64,000 bases of DNA from Pagrus major (GCF_040436345.1 NC_133238.1:471501-535500); one strand, 5' to 3'. Positions 46,651 to 62,345 are shown, counted from the stretch's first letter. The notes: a model not told the origin generated them from the letters alone. Made by a program: numbers and translations.

Positions 46651-49600
46651 TTATTTGTGCTGGGCCAGCACGTCATTGAAGATGTTGAGGAACATGTGAA
46701 CATGGTACTCCTTGAAAACCAGAGCTGGACGGAAACGGATTGATCGATCCCCACACCCTCCCAGGAGGACACCTATCAATGACAAATACTGTTAATAAAT
46801 GTACACACAGTTCAATGACAATTAATTTGCTGTCATCCACCTTCTCCACCTCTTTTTGTATTTTACAGTGTCAAACATTTTCAGACAATATAGTGATGTA
46901 AATTTTCTATTTGATGGAGTTATTAACACAATCAGATTAGCTGCATCCATGTACAGACAGTGTTTCCACTGTTCAAATGCATAAAAAAACAGGAAGGCCT
47001 ATTGACAGACATTATATCATAATATTCTGGGCTGACTAAAGAAGATGCCAATCTGGTTTTTACCGAATGGTTAAGATAAGGTTGATCTTTTAAGAGACTA
47101 TTTGCCCAGCAACATCATCATCATGAAGTGTGAAAATAATACCCTGAATATGTGAGGTTATGTGCATCAGGCAAACATCAGAAATGTACTAACTAACTTT
47201 TTCTTAATGCTTACATTAATTGTGTGAGAGGGCTTCTTTACTTTTAATGTTTACTGTTGTGTGTGTTGATGGTTTGAAAAACACACAGTTAATATCTCAC
47301 CACTTGCAGATCTAATTTTTTTATTTTCAGTGCTACTTTCACTGCTAATAGCTGCAGTTTCTCACTGGACACTGGAGTCATATTAGCCATTTTGAGCTGA
47401 AAATTTGGCAAGTGTTGCATGAGGTGAAAAAAAATTTGAGGAATAAAGCGATGAGAACAACATAAAAATTGTGCACCTAAACAGTAATTTTATTGGTTTC
47501 TACCAAGTTGTTTTATTTAATACTGAGAATGTTCATATAGGCTATCATGATGATGAGATTTTTCTACCCAGTTGCTATGCATACCCATATGACAGTTAAT
47601 GTTGTAGAATTGTGGTGTCTCCTTATTTGCTCCTTATGTGTACAGATCTTTACACACTCTTTAAAACAAACAGGCTAAGTGTGGTGAATGATATTAGATT
47701 TTGTTTCTTTGTAAATACACATAATGTACACATCTACAGTACATACATTATGTAAATTACAGTAGGGATAAGAGGCGTATTGAGTTCAGCTAAAATAGTG
47801 ATTTTAGCAAGAATGCCAACAGTTTCAAATTGTAATTGCAGCATACTGCATTCTCCTGTTCTCAGGGGTTCTAATGAAATGGCCTTCAATTAATATCTGC
47901 CCACACATAGACTTTACACAGTATGTAGCCTACAGAACATAGCCCATTGTTTTAAGCCCATTTAGAGCAGCACTGCAAAATCCTGAGACATGTTATTTTG
48001 TAACAGCGAGCATGAAGACGCATTTAAATTTGACCCTCTGAATGTATTACCTAAATGGAACAGCATCAAAATAAGTGCGGTTTTGTGCTAGATATCAGAT
48101 GATAGAATACAGTCTTTTGGATCAGGGCTTTAGCTTGGAGTGCGGACAAAATTTTGCTACCTCATTCCATGGGTCAAAGTGGTTATGTAAAATGTGCATC
48201 CCTGTCCTACACAGTGATTTACACAATCAACAAGTAAATGTATTAATGCTCATTATATTGCCAGTGCATCCTTACAGCAGGGCCAAACCATGACTTACAA
48301 CATTCTAAACCACTAAAAATGAGGGTGCCATAATAAATGAATAAATGGCAAGAAGAAAAGAATGAATTAATCATACCTTTGTCTCTGGCCTTGAGCAGGA
48401 TGCTGTTACGTGTTGCATCATCACAGATATCAATTGCACAGAAGGTCCCCTGTCCTCGAGCTCGGCTTAATATGCCGGGGTTCTGAGCCTGGGGACCAGA
48501 TGCATGTTGTTCAAGTTCACGCACATTTAGGTCATAATCATGTCAAATATGATCCAAGTCATCTACAGGAAGCAGATGTATGATTGAGAATACAAAAAGT
48601 CTACTCTGATCCTTGACTCACAACTTATACAATAGTCATACATCTAGAGATAGGAATCGCTACCATGGTATATATAGTATGGCAAAATCTGAGGGTTAGG
48701 GAACGGTATCAATAGTACTACTCTTACTGATACTCGCCATCAGCCTGGTGGTCAGTCTGATTAATATTCTCATTGGTTACATTTTATTGCTGTGTGAGAA
48801 AAAAAAATCAATTGAAAACAGGATTAGAATTTTTTAAAATATTTTTAATATAACTTAGGATTCTAGAGGTGCAAAACAAAGTGGCTATATACTGTAAACT
48901 CAGTACTACTGTATATCCCTGAAAGCAAATGCATGTTTCTGAATAAAATAACTTAACATTAAAACACAGCCTTGAGTTTAAAAAGAATGTATCATGCTGA
49001 TGTGGATTCACGGAATGAAAGGTACCGCTGCTAAAAGGATAAGGGGCTATTTTGGAAGTGGGGACTGTCTACAAGAATTTGCCAAATGATAAGATGTTAG
49101 TCACTAATCATGCTAAATACAGACAGTTTGGTTTTGGCTTGCTCATCACAATTGGCTTTAACAAGCACACTTGGCGGTGTAAAATATACAAGTGGTAAAT
49201 GGAAGATGAGGTTGAAAAGTAGTAGAATTCTGTTGTAATTTTGTGCTCTGTTGAATAGATGTTTCACTTAATTTGTTGCACTTACGGTAAGAAGTATCAG
49301 TTGTTATTACTCTGAGGGTTGTTTTGCACTTACAGCAGTAAATATAAGTTCTCATTAAATCAAGTAAAATGTATCAATCAGTGTACCTTCATCTCAATCG
49401 ATTTTATCTTAAGAAACTAAAATTGCATAATGAAAAACTGTGCTTTTTGGGGGACAAAAACTCTGTGTAGGGAACTGGAGCACAGTGACTATTTTGATAA
49501 CTATACCACATCATAAAACAATATCAGTTAAAAGGACATTATACCAAGGTGCTATAGTGAAATGAGACAACTCAAAATAAGCAATATGAATATATCTTTC

Positions 49601-52600
49601 ACAAACGTACTGTCCTCACATGACTGAATGATATTTCTAAAACCATAGCCTATGTTCTGTTAATATTTTGGCTAGCCTACGAGATTTTATTTCTTGCGAC
49701 AAGTTTTTTTTTTCCCCACCTGAGCATACTGTACATTCAATCCCCCCAAAAAAAGAAATAAAAAAAAAACTAAATCAATATTGGACTGTACAAGAGTATA
49801 AGAAGCCCCTCCGTAATGCCAGAGCAGCCCTTTAGTCATCATTAATAGATGAAAATAAGAACAACCCTAAGTTTCTTTTTAGCAATTCAGCCAGGCTGAC
49901 AGAGAGTCAAAGCCCTATTGAGCCTTGTGTTCCTACAACAGCAGTTACAACTTTATTGGCCTTTTTAATGACAAACTTTTGTTCTTCTACAAGATCCTTG
50001 AGAAAACAGTCATCTTTCAGTGATATGACTTTTTACATAATAGTTCATATAAGCAACTTTTTTAGTCTCGTTAGATCAAAGTGCTGCATTTGATCCGATT
50101 GACCATCACACCCTGTTACAAAGGCTGGACCATTTATTTGGCATTAAAAGAACTCCATTAAAAACTAGCCTTTTGGCTAATTCTGGCATATTTACAATAA
50201 TGAGCATATGCACTTTCCCTGAGAAAGAAACTGAATAAATGCATAAATTGAGCGATATCATTCATGCTCTGTAAAGGGGTGCCAACGATGATCTTGGTGG
50301 TTTTAATCACCTGCTACAGAGCCTTCCTGTCCTGGGCCAAGCACAAACCATGCCAGTTTGTGATGCTTCCAGTAAGGATGCTTTTAATTTCTACATTATT
50401 AGTACTGTGCCTCCCCTGATCACATTTAAACATTACCACGATCTGATACCCCTTTCACATTTGTCAAAAAAACACTAACACCCACTATGTGATGTGAAAG
50501 GAGTTAATCGAAAGTTTTTAGTGGGTTTACCCGCAATCAAAAAACCTGTGTACAAAAGCAAGTTTCAGTGTAAAAGTGGTATGACAGACAGACTGGTTCA
50601 TTCTGACACTGCATCCTGGCTATCTGATCAACCTACTGTTTTTTTACACCACAGCCACTGTGCATAGTGTTCTGACTCATCAGACACCACATACTTTAAG
50701 AGTCTGCTTACTGGTACAATAATACCTCATTAAAAGCTTTGTTAAATCTGCTGTAAGCATTGTTGTCATTTTCCTGTCCATTTTGCAGTTAGCCCTTCCC
50801 CCTTGTAGGAACACATGTCCATCGCCTCTGCATTCCATTGAGGTTCTGTTCTTGCATTAATTACTCCTCTCATCTGCAAGCTGACTGTTTTCAGGAAAGA
50901 GACGCCATGAAGTCTCTCACCTCTTCACCTGACTTGTTTTGCTTTCAATGAAACCGTCAGATGGACGCTTCACAGGAGAACCCCTCTCCTTTATTTACAG
51001 CTTTGAATAACCATTTGTCCTCTTCCCCCACTCAAGATATTTACACTCCTTTCTCTCAGGTCAGTCAAGTTCATCATCAAATGAATACACTCTCCAGAGT
51101 AAAAGTATTCTGGGCCTCTTCTGTTTTTCTAGCCCTCCTGCCCAAATGGTTTACGACTATGCTTCTCTTATCACACATTCCAACCTATAATGGTTTCTGC
51201 ACTCATCCAGATTTCAAGCAAATTCTAAAATACCATTAAACCAGGAACTCATCCTCTTAATTTTAACAGATTAGGAAACAGTAAAAGAAGTTCATAAAAC
51301 TGATCTTTTTCCCGTTTCTCTACGATTAAGATTGACTGAGACCAAGTTTTAATGTTTAAAATGTCCTGTGCTCCGTGGAATCACAGCGCCTCCTGACGGT
51401 GAGTCCTGGTACAGTTGGACGAGCTGTTTAAGAAATATTCTGTTTAATATGTTTATTGTTATCACCAGTAAATGTCTCTGATATGTTTTTGTTTTAACAA
51501 GTATTAAGCTTGAACTAGGAGAAATATGTATAAGTGATCAATTCTACCAGTTCTACCTACTGTATATTCAAGTGTGTTTTCTTTTACGTTTTAATCAAGT
51601 TTAATTCCTTTTGAATGTTAAGTGATTTTAATCATGTCATAATCCTTTTCATGATAGACAAAGTACATCTATTGAGCCATGGTGAGATTCTGTGAAAGGT
51701 GAAGCACGGTTTTGAAACGTTTAAAACTATAGTTTAGTTTTAGTGAGTTCCTGTGAATTTTCACACTTTATACTATCTACTTGGAGACAAAAAAGCCGGC
51801 AGCCCTGCCCCCAGGCACGCCCGCCATTTGGAGACAACAAAAACAGAGAGACATCACTTCTCTCGAGTTAGTCTAGGCTTAGTCTCACTCTTTCTCCTGA
51901 AACTTACTTTTGAAACTCTCGTCTTTAATTTTTCCGCTCTTTACTTTTGCTTTGAAATACGCTTCAATACAGCGATCTCAGCAGAAGTGCTCACGCGTTG
52001 ATTTTTCTCACTTTTATATTTTTCGCCGTATTGATTAGCTTCTTTATTAAGTTTGTACCAGAACGAAGTTCTGTTTTAATTTGTTTTATACAGTTAAGTA
52101 TCGTAACCTGATTTAGAGGAAGTGAACTTAATTTAGATTATCTTGCATTAACTAACAACGGAAGATCCGCCTGATCAACGTATCATCCTCAGTTATTTTA
52201 TTCAAGAAGTTAGATTTAGTTTACAAAGTCAGAGCCTGAGAACCACTCGAAGCAACGAAGAAGAACATCTTTATTAAAATCATCATCACGACACTACAGC
52301 AACTTGCTGTGTCCGAAACCATGCAAGCGGTTTCCAATGAAAGACAGACTCTTTGACAAGCCCCCAGCGCTCGCTAGCGGTACCATCCCGCTAGGCATTG
52401 AGCCAAGATCTTCACCGGATCGGTACTGGACGAACTGCGCTCTTCCTAAGACATCGGACCGAGGTCGCCAACCAGCGGATACCGGACGAGCTGATACTCA
52501 GCCATTGGACTGGGACTGCCAGCTAGAGTCGCAAAACATCGGAGGAAACCCGCCACCGCTGACTCCGCAACTCTGCTAAGAAGGTAGGCTCTCCATCACT

Positions 52601-55600
52601 CATAACAGCTGGATTCACACATGATACATGAGATGGTGTCTATGGCTCTGATCTTTTAGTTTAAGAGAAATTTGGTTAGGATTTTGGTAGTATTAAAATT
52701 ACTCCCGTAATATTTAAATGCTTCAGCCTAACTTGTGATCTCACCATCAGCCCATATTCCACTAATAACCCATTACTTAGTTATTCCACATTTCCTGTTA
52801 TCTGTTGTTATTCATTTAAATTGCCATTTCATTTATTTAATCTGAATTATTTAGTCAATAAACATATTTAACCGTATGTCGTTGTCTGTGCAGGTTTGTT
52901 TTAATGTGGAGAACCGATGGATCTGTGTAGAATTCACTAATTCATTTATGAGATTGAATAAATTGATCTGAAATTGATTAGAATTGATACAAGTTAACCT
53001 TGTCCAGTCGAATTAATTAATTACCTCGGGATTATTCAAATAGACAAAACAACGGAGGTGGTGCCCCATTAACGAGTGTTTTATTAATCGCCAGTGATTA
53101 ATAAATTACATTTATTATTAGTGTATCTCCTACACCATCTCTATGTCACCACATGAGTGCACAGCAGTAATTGCCAGACAGAGCAGCAAAGAGGAGTATC
53201 CTGCTCTCTGCGCATTCATGAGCAGACATGACTACCTTTTTATGGAGTTCTCTGTTCTGACTGGATAAAGTAGGCAGGGATACCAGAAAATGTCCTGTCT
53301 CTTTAACTGCATGAGCAGGGGAAGGAGAGACATAGGTTACAAACCAAACACTATATAACAGTGATTAATGTTGGAATATAGACTTATTTTAATAAAGATA
53401 TATCACTTACAGCAGCTCTGCAGTAGTACACATGTTTACAGTTCCTGTGGTTTGGTTTATGTTGGACAAAAAAAATCTTAAAGATTGCATACGTGAACAT
53501 AGACAAAACATGATGTATGCTAATTCCTGACATTATAAACAGGCTGACCATGACTTTACACCGTCATTTAAGTTTTGGGGAATAGAAAAATCTCACGATG
53601 AGAAATGACATTGCTGTGGATAGGTTATTAAGTTTGATAAAACAGTCTGGAGATTCCCCTGCAAACTGTATGCAGACCACTGTTTTGAGCATTCTTTGTG
53701 AGCCATTCAGTGCTTATTTATAGACTGAACATTGCCTACCTAACTAAACTGTCAATATTGCTGTTGTCAGTAATGTTGAAGGGTAAGGGTAAATATCCTT
53801 GAATACTCATATTTGTTATATTTTATTAATAACAATATACTGCTCACACTGTTTATATTATATATAAATATATAATATTATATATATTATATTTGTACAT
53901 ATTATGTATATACACCTTTATTATTATTATTGTTTATTGTTATATTGAACTGTCCTTTGGCTGCTGTGACGCACACATTTCCCAGTTTACAGGACTAATA
54001 AAGTCATTTCTGATTCTGATTCTGAAAGAGTGTTACTTATGAAGTGAGATGAAAATTCTACTTCGGGTCAAAAATTACTTTAAATGCTTTCCACATTGAG
54101 TGCTTAAACCTATATTTTATTTTCTGATCTTTGTTTCCAAATAGAAAATCGATTGTGACAAAGGTACATTGATTCATATATATCTAAGGTTCTACTTCTG
54201 AGGGTTGGGTTAGATTGTGAGGGTTGACAAACTTTTTGTCTCATGGCATACGATATTATCATAGTGCACAACTTACTACAACCAACAACCTCCAAGCACA
54301 ATATATTATGGGCTTATGAAGATTCATGCTGACATCCGAAAGCCAGTTGTTCTTGAGGTGAAGAAGCACAAAGAGTGCATTTTCCAAAATATGAGGAAAG
54401 CACATAGTATATAGAGTACACATTGCATTAATCATGTCGTTGTATTCATGGCTAGCTGAAGTAAGTAACTTAAATTTGGATGGTCTAAAGCAAAGCAACT
54501 GATGACTTAAAATTTCCAAGAGTTAGAACCTAGTACAACAAACTGCAGCTTTACAGTTGCACACCTACACATACGAATACACTACCTGTAGATCGTAAAG
54601 ACCGTTAAGCAAGGCTTTCCCAGAACGGGTCACCTCTTCTAGAAGGTTTTCTCTGCGAATCACATTGAGAACCTCAGCCAATAACAAGTTCTTTGAAGGG
54701 TCACCCATCCATGTGTTAAAAATCCGGTATGGCTGAAAAAAAATTTGACAGCAGTTAGACAAGCTAACACACCTGTAAGTTATAAAAGACAATGATCTTA
54801 CTAACATATTTTAACATCTAAAAGTGTCAAATGACAATGATGTAACACTCCAACTTAACATGTGTCTCCATTTCAGAATTTCATTCAGATGTATTTGCCA
54901 AGTAAAATTACAGTGTTTTTGACTCCTGTTTAAATTGCTCATATTGCACTCCCCAGAAAAAGACATAGCTTGGAATTAACTTTATCTGTTAGTCATTTTA
55001 ATGTTGTGACTGATCGGTGTATATGAGTAAAGAAACAAAGAAAAGCTAGATCATCAGTGTATTGTTTGGGCTGTCCAGTAGATTCATACTATGTGGACAC
55101 AACAGGGCTTTTCAAAAATAAATAAAACTTCACAAATAAGATTATGTGGTCTGAATTATTAAATATTAAATATCATGAACCTTATCTGCCTGTAATTCAT
55201 CCTTGTGGTAGTAGCCACCAGTCAGAAGCTTCTTACTGAAGGAGACAATGTCTGCAGGGTCATCCATGCCCCAGTGCTCATGGGCCCAATACTTTCCTGT
55301 GGCCCCTCCACCAGTCTGGACTTCATCTACATGGAAAGCACAGCCATGCTGGATAGAGAAAAGGTTAACAGATTGAGACATGAAGAAAATGACTGAGGTA
55401 AACAGATCATGAGTGCAAGTGGGAAGAAAGGTAAGATGTTGATGAGGGTTCTCAGTCATCCAGGTAATTATAAGTACTGTATCCTAGGCAACTGGACGTG
55501 TTTCAGTGCGGAAAGGTAAGACAATAAGTTGAATAAATGCAGAAATTGAGCAGACTGTGGCTGGAGTGGATGTTGTCTTTAGCTGAAGGCATTCACAACA

Positions 55601-58600
55601 TATGTACTTCTACGCACGGAATTCTCAATTGGTTGTGAATGCTGTAGGCATATAGACATATGTTGTGAATGTTATGTATTAACACCATTCAAACATCAAA
55701 ATAGTCATCTAAAATACATATCTGCGTTTTCCAGCCCATTGAAATGAAGGCGGAATGTTAAAAACGCATTTTCAAAATCCATATAAACACGTCCACCGAG
55801 CGACACACAAACACAAGAGGGTTCTGCCTGCACTAGTGATTTGAAACTCATCTCTCATCTCATCTCATTTTCTTAACCACTTTATCCGTGAGGGTCGCGG
55901 GGATGTTACCGCTTTATCCCCCCCCTTTCAGGGTGTTTCAGGCTGGAGACCCGCACTTTGAGGAATAAAAACACTACACAAAACTACACCGGATGTCTCA
56001 TCAGCATGAGGGTGAGTCGATAATGACTGAATTTCGCTCTAGAGTGAACTATTCCTTTAAGGACATAAAAAACGGCATGACCTGCAATTTTCTGCAACTA
56101 AACTCTGACAAAACAGAAGTCTGAGTGTTATAGTCAGCCAACAACATAGCTAATATAGCGATTCAGTAAAAATACTCACATACAAAATGATAACATAGTG
56201 CTACTGGCTACAGCAGTAAGTTGGCCTATTGACAACTTTCTATTATTATCTGGTCTATAGATCTGCTATGCTTCTCATAACAGTTTTGCTGCTGTGTTCC
56301 TTTAAAGAGTTTTGTGTATTGTTTTTCCATTTTTCCATAAATACCTTAATTATTAAAGCACATCGTGTCATAGGGCACACCTGATGTTTCTATATATTAT
56401 GAATATGGGGATAAAATGGCATCTGGCTCATCAGATAAGAGTATCTGAGGTGTCGAGATTAATAACTGAAGTTCGCACGGGTTCTGGCTGTTCTGGCAAA
56501 AGATTAATTAATCAAGAATTCAAACAATTTTATATGAGTTGTATGTTGATGAAGGTTCTCTGCTATCCAGGTCATGGCAATTCTAAGTGCTGTATCGTAG
56601 GCAACTGGACGTGTTTCAGTTTCTTGAAGACGTTTCAACTCCCCTTCAGTTCTAACTAACTGGAGGAGAGTTGCAGCCTTTTTAAAACTCTGTGTGGGAG
56701 TGTCCTCACAGAGTCGTTAAGGACACGTGTCAGCTCTGAGTTTCAGAGTCGTTAGGGCCATTTGTGGGTCGTTGACCCAACTGACCTTCATGTGGGTTGC
56801 TAGGGCTAGGTGAGCCCAGGTGTAAATGGTTGTTAAGCTGTTTGGGGAGGGAACTCAGTACTGCATTGAAGGTGGGTGATAAGTAATGTCTTGGGCCACC
56901 TCCTTTATTCAAAGACTGTTGTTCCAGTTTGATATAGATGGATTCTTTTACTGCTCTTTCACACCATCTGTCTTTTCTGGCCAAAATGTTTACATTGTTA
57001 TCCTCAAAGGAATGATTTTTCTCCTTCAGATGTAAGTGGACAGCAGAGTCTTGACCTGGGGAGTTGGCCCTTCTGTGTTGTGCCTTTTGTGTTCGTTTAT
57101 GGAGAGGTTGTTTTGTCTCGCCAATGTACAAATCTGTGCAGTCCTGGCTGCATTGAACAGCACAAACTACATTACTTTGTATATGCCTGGATGTTTTATC
57201 CTTAGGATCAACAAGTTTCTGCCTCAGCGTGTTGGTAGGTTTGAAGTGAACTGGGATATGATCTTTGTTGAAGATCCTCCTGAGTTTCTCAGATATTTCT
57301 GCGTCATTAGGAACAACAATGTTGTTATGTTTTTCCATCTCTGTCTGCTCTGGATCTTTAAGCAGTTTTGACAAAGGTCTAGTTTGGGTAGCCACATGTT
57401 TTAAGCACTCCCCTTATGTGCTTCTTTTACTTCTCCTTCCCCTCTGTCTTTGTGGGGAAGGTCTCAGCCCGATGGTTTAGGGTTCTGATGACCCCCAGCT
57501 TGTGCTCCAGTGGGTGATGCGAGTCGGACAGCATGTACTGATCTGTGTGTGTAGGTTTTCTGTATACTTCAGTGTAGAGGCTTTTGTCTTTTTCAATGTG
57601 TACTGCACAGTCCAAGGGCAGACCTGTGTCCTCTGACATCTTCCCGCTTGAACTTGATGTTATTGTCCACAGCATTTATATGTTCTGTGAAGGCTTCCAC
57701 TTCCCTTGTTCGGATTTTGACCCAGGTATCGTCCACACACCTGAACCAGTTGATAGCAGCAGTTCCTGTGACGGTAATCAAGGCTCTGCTCTGGTGAGCC
57801 CATGGCAGAGCCGTGCTTCTGTCTGTAGAAACCTTCACTGTACTGGAAGTAGGTGGTTGTCAGACAGAGGTCAAGTAAGGCACAAATGTGGTCTGGGGTG
57901 AAGTTGGTTCTGCTGGACAGAGTGCTGTCCTGTAGTAGGCATTTCTTCACCATATTTACTGCTTCTTGAGTGGGAATGCATGTAAAAAGTGATGTGACAT
58001 CATAAGAAACCATTGTTTCGTCTGAGTCCAGTATTATTTCTCTCACCTTGTTGGTGAAATCCTATGAGCAACTCACATAGAACAGAAGCTCTCATCTGGA
58101 GAAATAAGGACATCAACAACACAACACATCCGGACATATGAGACACGTGGGCGAAAAACTTGTCCATCAGAGAGCTCACCCAACCTGAGACAAAACAACC
58201 TCTCCATTAACAAATGGCACAACACAGGAGGGCCAACTCCTCAGGTTAAGACTCTGCTGTCCACTTACATCTGAAGGAGAAAAATCATTCCTTTGAGGAC
58301 AACAATGTAAACATCTTGGCCAGAGAAGACAGATGTTTGAAAGAGGAGTAAAAGAATCCATCTATGTTGAACTGGAACAACTGTATATGAACAGAGGAGG
58401 TGGCCTATGACATTACTTATTACCCACCTACAATGCAGTACTGAGTTCCCTCCCCAGCAGCTTAACAACCATTCACACCTGGGCTCACCTAGCCCTAGCA
58501 ACCCACATGAGGGCTAGCTGGGTCAACGACCCACAATGGCCCTAACGACTCTGAAACTCAGAGCTCACATGTGTCCTTAAAGACTCTGTAAGGATACTCC

Positions 58601-61600
58601 CACATACCCACATCCTCCCCTCCAGTTAGTTAGAACTGAAGAAGCCTCTTGGATGAGAGGTCAAACTGAAACACGTCCAATTTTATATGAGGCTATATAC
58701 ACCAGAATCAACAAGGGAAGTCAAGCTTTTGCAGGATTTTTTGACAGTTAGAAAATCTGTTCCAATAGTCAGGGGGATAAAAGCTTGTTACAGGAACCTA
58801 TTAAAGGTACAGTGTGTAATATGTAGTGGAATCTAGCAGAACAGACTTGATAGAAATGGAATATAATATTCATAAGTATGTTTTATTTAGTTGTTGTGTT
58901 TTTATTCGCTTAGAATGAGCTGTTTATATCTACATAGGGAGTGAGGTCTCCGTCCATGGAGGTTGCCATGTTTCTATAGTAGCGCAGAATGGACATACCT
59001 GGCACTAGTGAGGGCCTTTCGCTTATTCGCATGCCCTCCCGGAAAGGACTGGGTTGAAAGAGGAAGAACAACAGCGAGTGGCTGCTGTTTCCTGCTAAAC
59101 AATCTGTATTGTGAAAAGTTTGAAACCACTGGTTGTAATGTTGCGTTAGCAAGGTTTATTTAGATGTATTCTTTGTCTGCTGCAGACAACACATGGAGTG
59201 ATAACTTACGAAGATATTTGGGGCTGGAAATGTGCCAAAGTAATACCTTGGTGTGACAGATAAACTGAGGAGAAGTCTGCACATCACAGAGTTAATAAAT
59301 TCTTTGAATATTTTTCAAGGTGCTCCTTTATTTTTTGTTATAACCTATAGTTTTACAGACTAAATAACTAAATACATCTTTACCTCATCACTTGAATAAG
59401 TAGAAATACTAAACACTGTTGTGAACGAATCCATATTTAGAAAATTAGTTTCATGTCCGTAAGGGCCATAAAAAAACTTTTCTTTTTTTCCCCGTATTGT
59501 CTATACATATCTGTATCTTACTGGGTGCATATCCTTGTGTTTCTGTTATTTAATAATTAAAAAAATCTCCCTCCTAGACAATTCATCGAAATAAGTGGCA
59601 ACTTGTTCTGCCCACATTTAAAGCCTCAAGTGGAATATGAAACTATAGTATTGAGGCATATTCTCAAAGCCATTATCTACTGTGGCTTGGATTGTAATAC
59701 ATTTGTGAGTGTATGCTAAAGCAATGTGAATGTAATTTCTAGTGTCCAGACAATACCTGACCCAGTGTCAGTGTCAGTGGCCAAATGGGGGCTGGATCTA
59801 TGGCTTGAAAATATGTTGTTGGAGGTCTTAGAGAAGCTTACATAGTCCAAATATCCACATACAGATTCTGACTTGTGAAAGGGCAGAGAGGCTGGCTAAG
59901 CCCTTGTTGGGACCGCATATTTCCAAGGACATAATGCACCAGGGCTGGAGGAGGAACCCGCTTTCAAGTCGTTGTTCCTACACAACCTCCATGAAACCGT
60001 ACGCTATGGCATCATCGTGCACTGCAGACCGAGAAACCTCAACATGCAGGAAATCCGAAAGTATGTGCAGGTAGCATGGGAGATATGCGGGCCAGCCAGA
60101 GAGCCTGTGGACAATGCTAGAGTTTGGTGATCGAAGCATTAGAGAACTCAAACAAATCCAGAGCCAGCTAAGACGAAGACTGCAGAACTGCTCTCGTCCA
60201 AGGAGGGGACACCTCCCCTCCTAGTTCCACACAGTCTTCTTCCCCTCTTGATCGCTTTCTTTCTTGAAGTAAATACCTGCCACACACACCTCAGCAGTGG
60301 TAGGGGTATGTGTTAGCGCCCTTATTCTTGATGTCAGTCTGCTAGTCCCAGACAGACCAGTCACCTTGCCCAGGAGTCCAGAGAGCTCCCACCAAGGTCC
60401 TTGTATCTTTCAAAGTCTGATTGCAGCTCTGACCTTTCTGTACTGCCTGTGAGCACACAGCATCCACCGGCTGGCAGCCAGAACTCTTTTGACCACTCCA
60501 GGTCTTTCTTGTGCTCTTTTCTTGAGCTGAACATTCGATCAGCCTACTTCTTAACTGTGGATGTAATCTATAGTTTTCTGGACCACAACGGTCACCCCAG
60601 CTTGTCAGCACAAGCTGGCCTCCTCATTGGCAACGGCCAGTAACAACATGAGGATAGCCTCATGCCAACTCATCACACCGGCATGTACTAACACCATTTC
60701 TCCTCCCTAGAATGATATTCTTTTTGCATGGCTTAGAGATCCTGTCAGCAGTTAGGAGAAGATGTAGCTTAAGTGTAAGTAGCTTGGAGATCTTCTGTAG
60801 GACCCCTTAGGGAATACTAGCTTCTAGGTTAACAACCTGGACAATAAGATTCAATTTGGTCCCCTTTGCCCCAATGGAGCAACCCTTAGATCTACTACTA
60901 CCACTATTGTACAATCTTCGGATACATCTGACATCAGGTCCTGGCAGCGCAATAACAAATTCTGAAATCTTCAGAATACACAGACTAACAAGTCTGTTAG
61001 GTGTTGGTTTGGCTTTTGTTTTGTTTTTGTTTCTTTTAAGTCAACACGTGCACTTCACATTACAACGATGCACACGTCGTCATTGGTTCACAACCATATC
61101 AGTGGCTAGCTCTAATCCTCTCAGATGAGGAGCAGCCTACTAACCTTTCCTGCAACCACCCTCCTTTCCTTCTCTCTTTGGTTCTTTCCATTTCATTTTG
61201 ATGTTTTTGTTTTGGTGGTTTTGAAAGCAGCAAAGAAATGAACAAAGGTTAATGGTTGATAATGACAAAGCCTGGTAAGCAAAGGAAAGTGCACCGACCC
61301 TAATGTCCGGTAGTTGGCGCCTGCTTGTCACAGTCCCCCCAGGTTTGAAACTACCATCCCATCAGTTCCGCCACGACCAGAGGAGATAAGTACAGCTGCA
61401 GGATCATTTCATAGCCAGTCCCAGATGTAACGTGTTGCTGAAAGAATCAGCTTTCTCTAACACAAAGGGAGCACCCAGACGTTTGGATTTTACCCGCCTA
61501 GGCTGCAGTCTTTCATCTCCCTAGACGAGCCAAAACTGCCCCGTGTTCACCAAACACGCTCCGGATCCAGAAAAGACGCTGTGCAACCAGCCTCTTTCCC

Positions 61601-62303
61601 CGCCTGCAGAAGGAAGATTTTCCCTCAGAAAACGCCTGTTTTCTTAACGGCCACGTCGACTCTGCTGTTTTAACAGCCAACGCAAGACGCTGCAACCGCC
61701 TTTAATCGACGCTGAGGAAGCGAGCTGGATTAAGGAAGACACGCAACACAAGTGAGGCTTAATTAGTGTCTGGGCAGATACTTAGCATGTATTGTATGCT
61801 TGTGAGCTACATTGTGAGTTTGTGGACCACCGAGTCCTTTTTAATTGCTGTTAGTTTTACGTTGTAAAACATGGTTGTTGCTTGCTTTCCTTTTTTGCTC
61901 ATCACAAGCAGATTTGAGTCTCTCTAGCAGAAAGTGTTAGCTTAGCCCTTTGTCTTTGTCTTTCTCTCTCACACACACATTAGGGGTTATGCGCACACAC
62001 ACGTAATCTTATGAGCAACCTGTTGGAGACTTATGGTTAATGACCTTGCTATAACATAAGATATGTGTGTCTTGTGATATCTCCCTTTTATGACTTCAGA
62101 GACGGATGCCTCGTGGTAGCACTGAAACAGTAGGTCACTATCCCTCCAAATTCAGCAAAATCATTATCATTTCTGAATTCGTGTCCACGCAGGACTTCTC
62201 CAAGTCACTTTCGGCCATTTTTGTAGTCCTTTCAACGGAACACTCCGTGACGTCACTTTGGCTCCTCTTTCTTTGTCTCTCTGACATACACACAGACACA
62301 CAT

Positions 62304-62345
<42 letters not shown>

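Larger units (their letters stand above)
56539..58677. mobile_element. Head-to-head Penelope-like insertion with 14-bp TSD
   Basis: Identical 14-mers CAATTTTATATGAG (56525-56538 and 58678-58691) enclose two oppositely oriented truncated copies. One is on the minus strand (about 58050-56539, RT plus GIY-YIG) and one on the plus strand (about 58060-58677, GIY-YIG part plus 3' tail). One flanking duplication around both suggests a single insertion event. Inverted, 5'-joined partial copies are known for Penelope-like elements. Confidence 0.8.
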
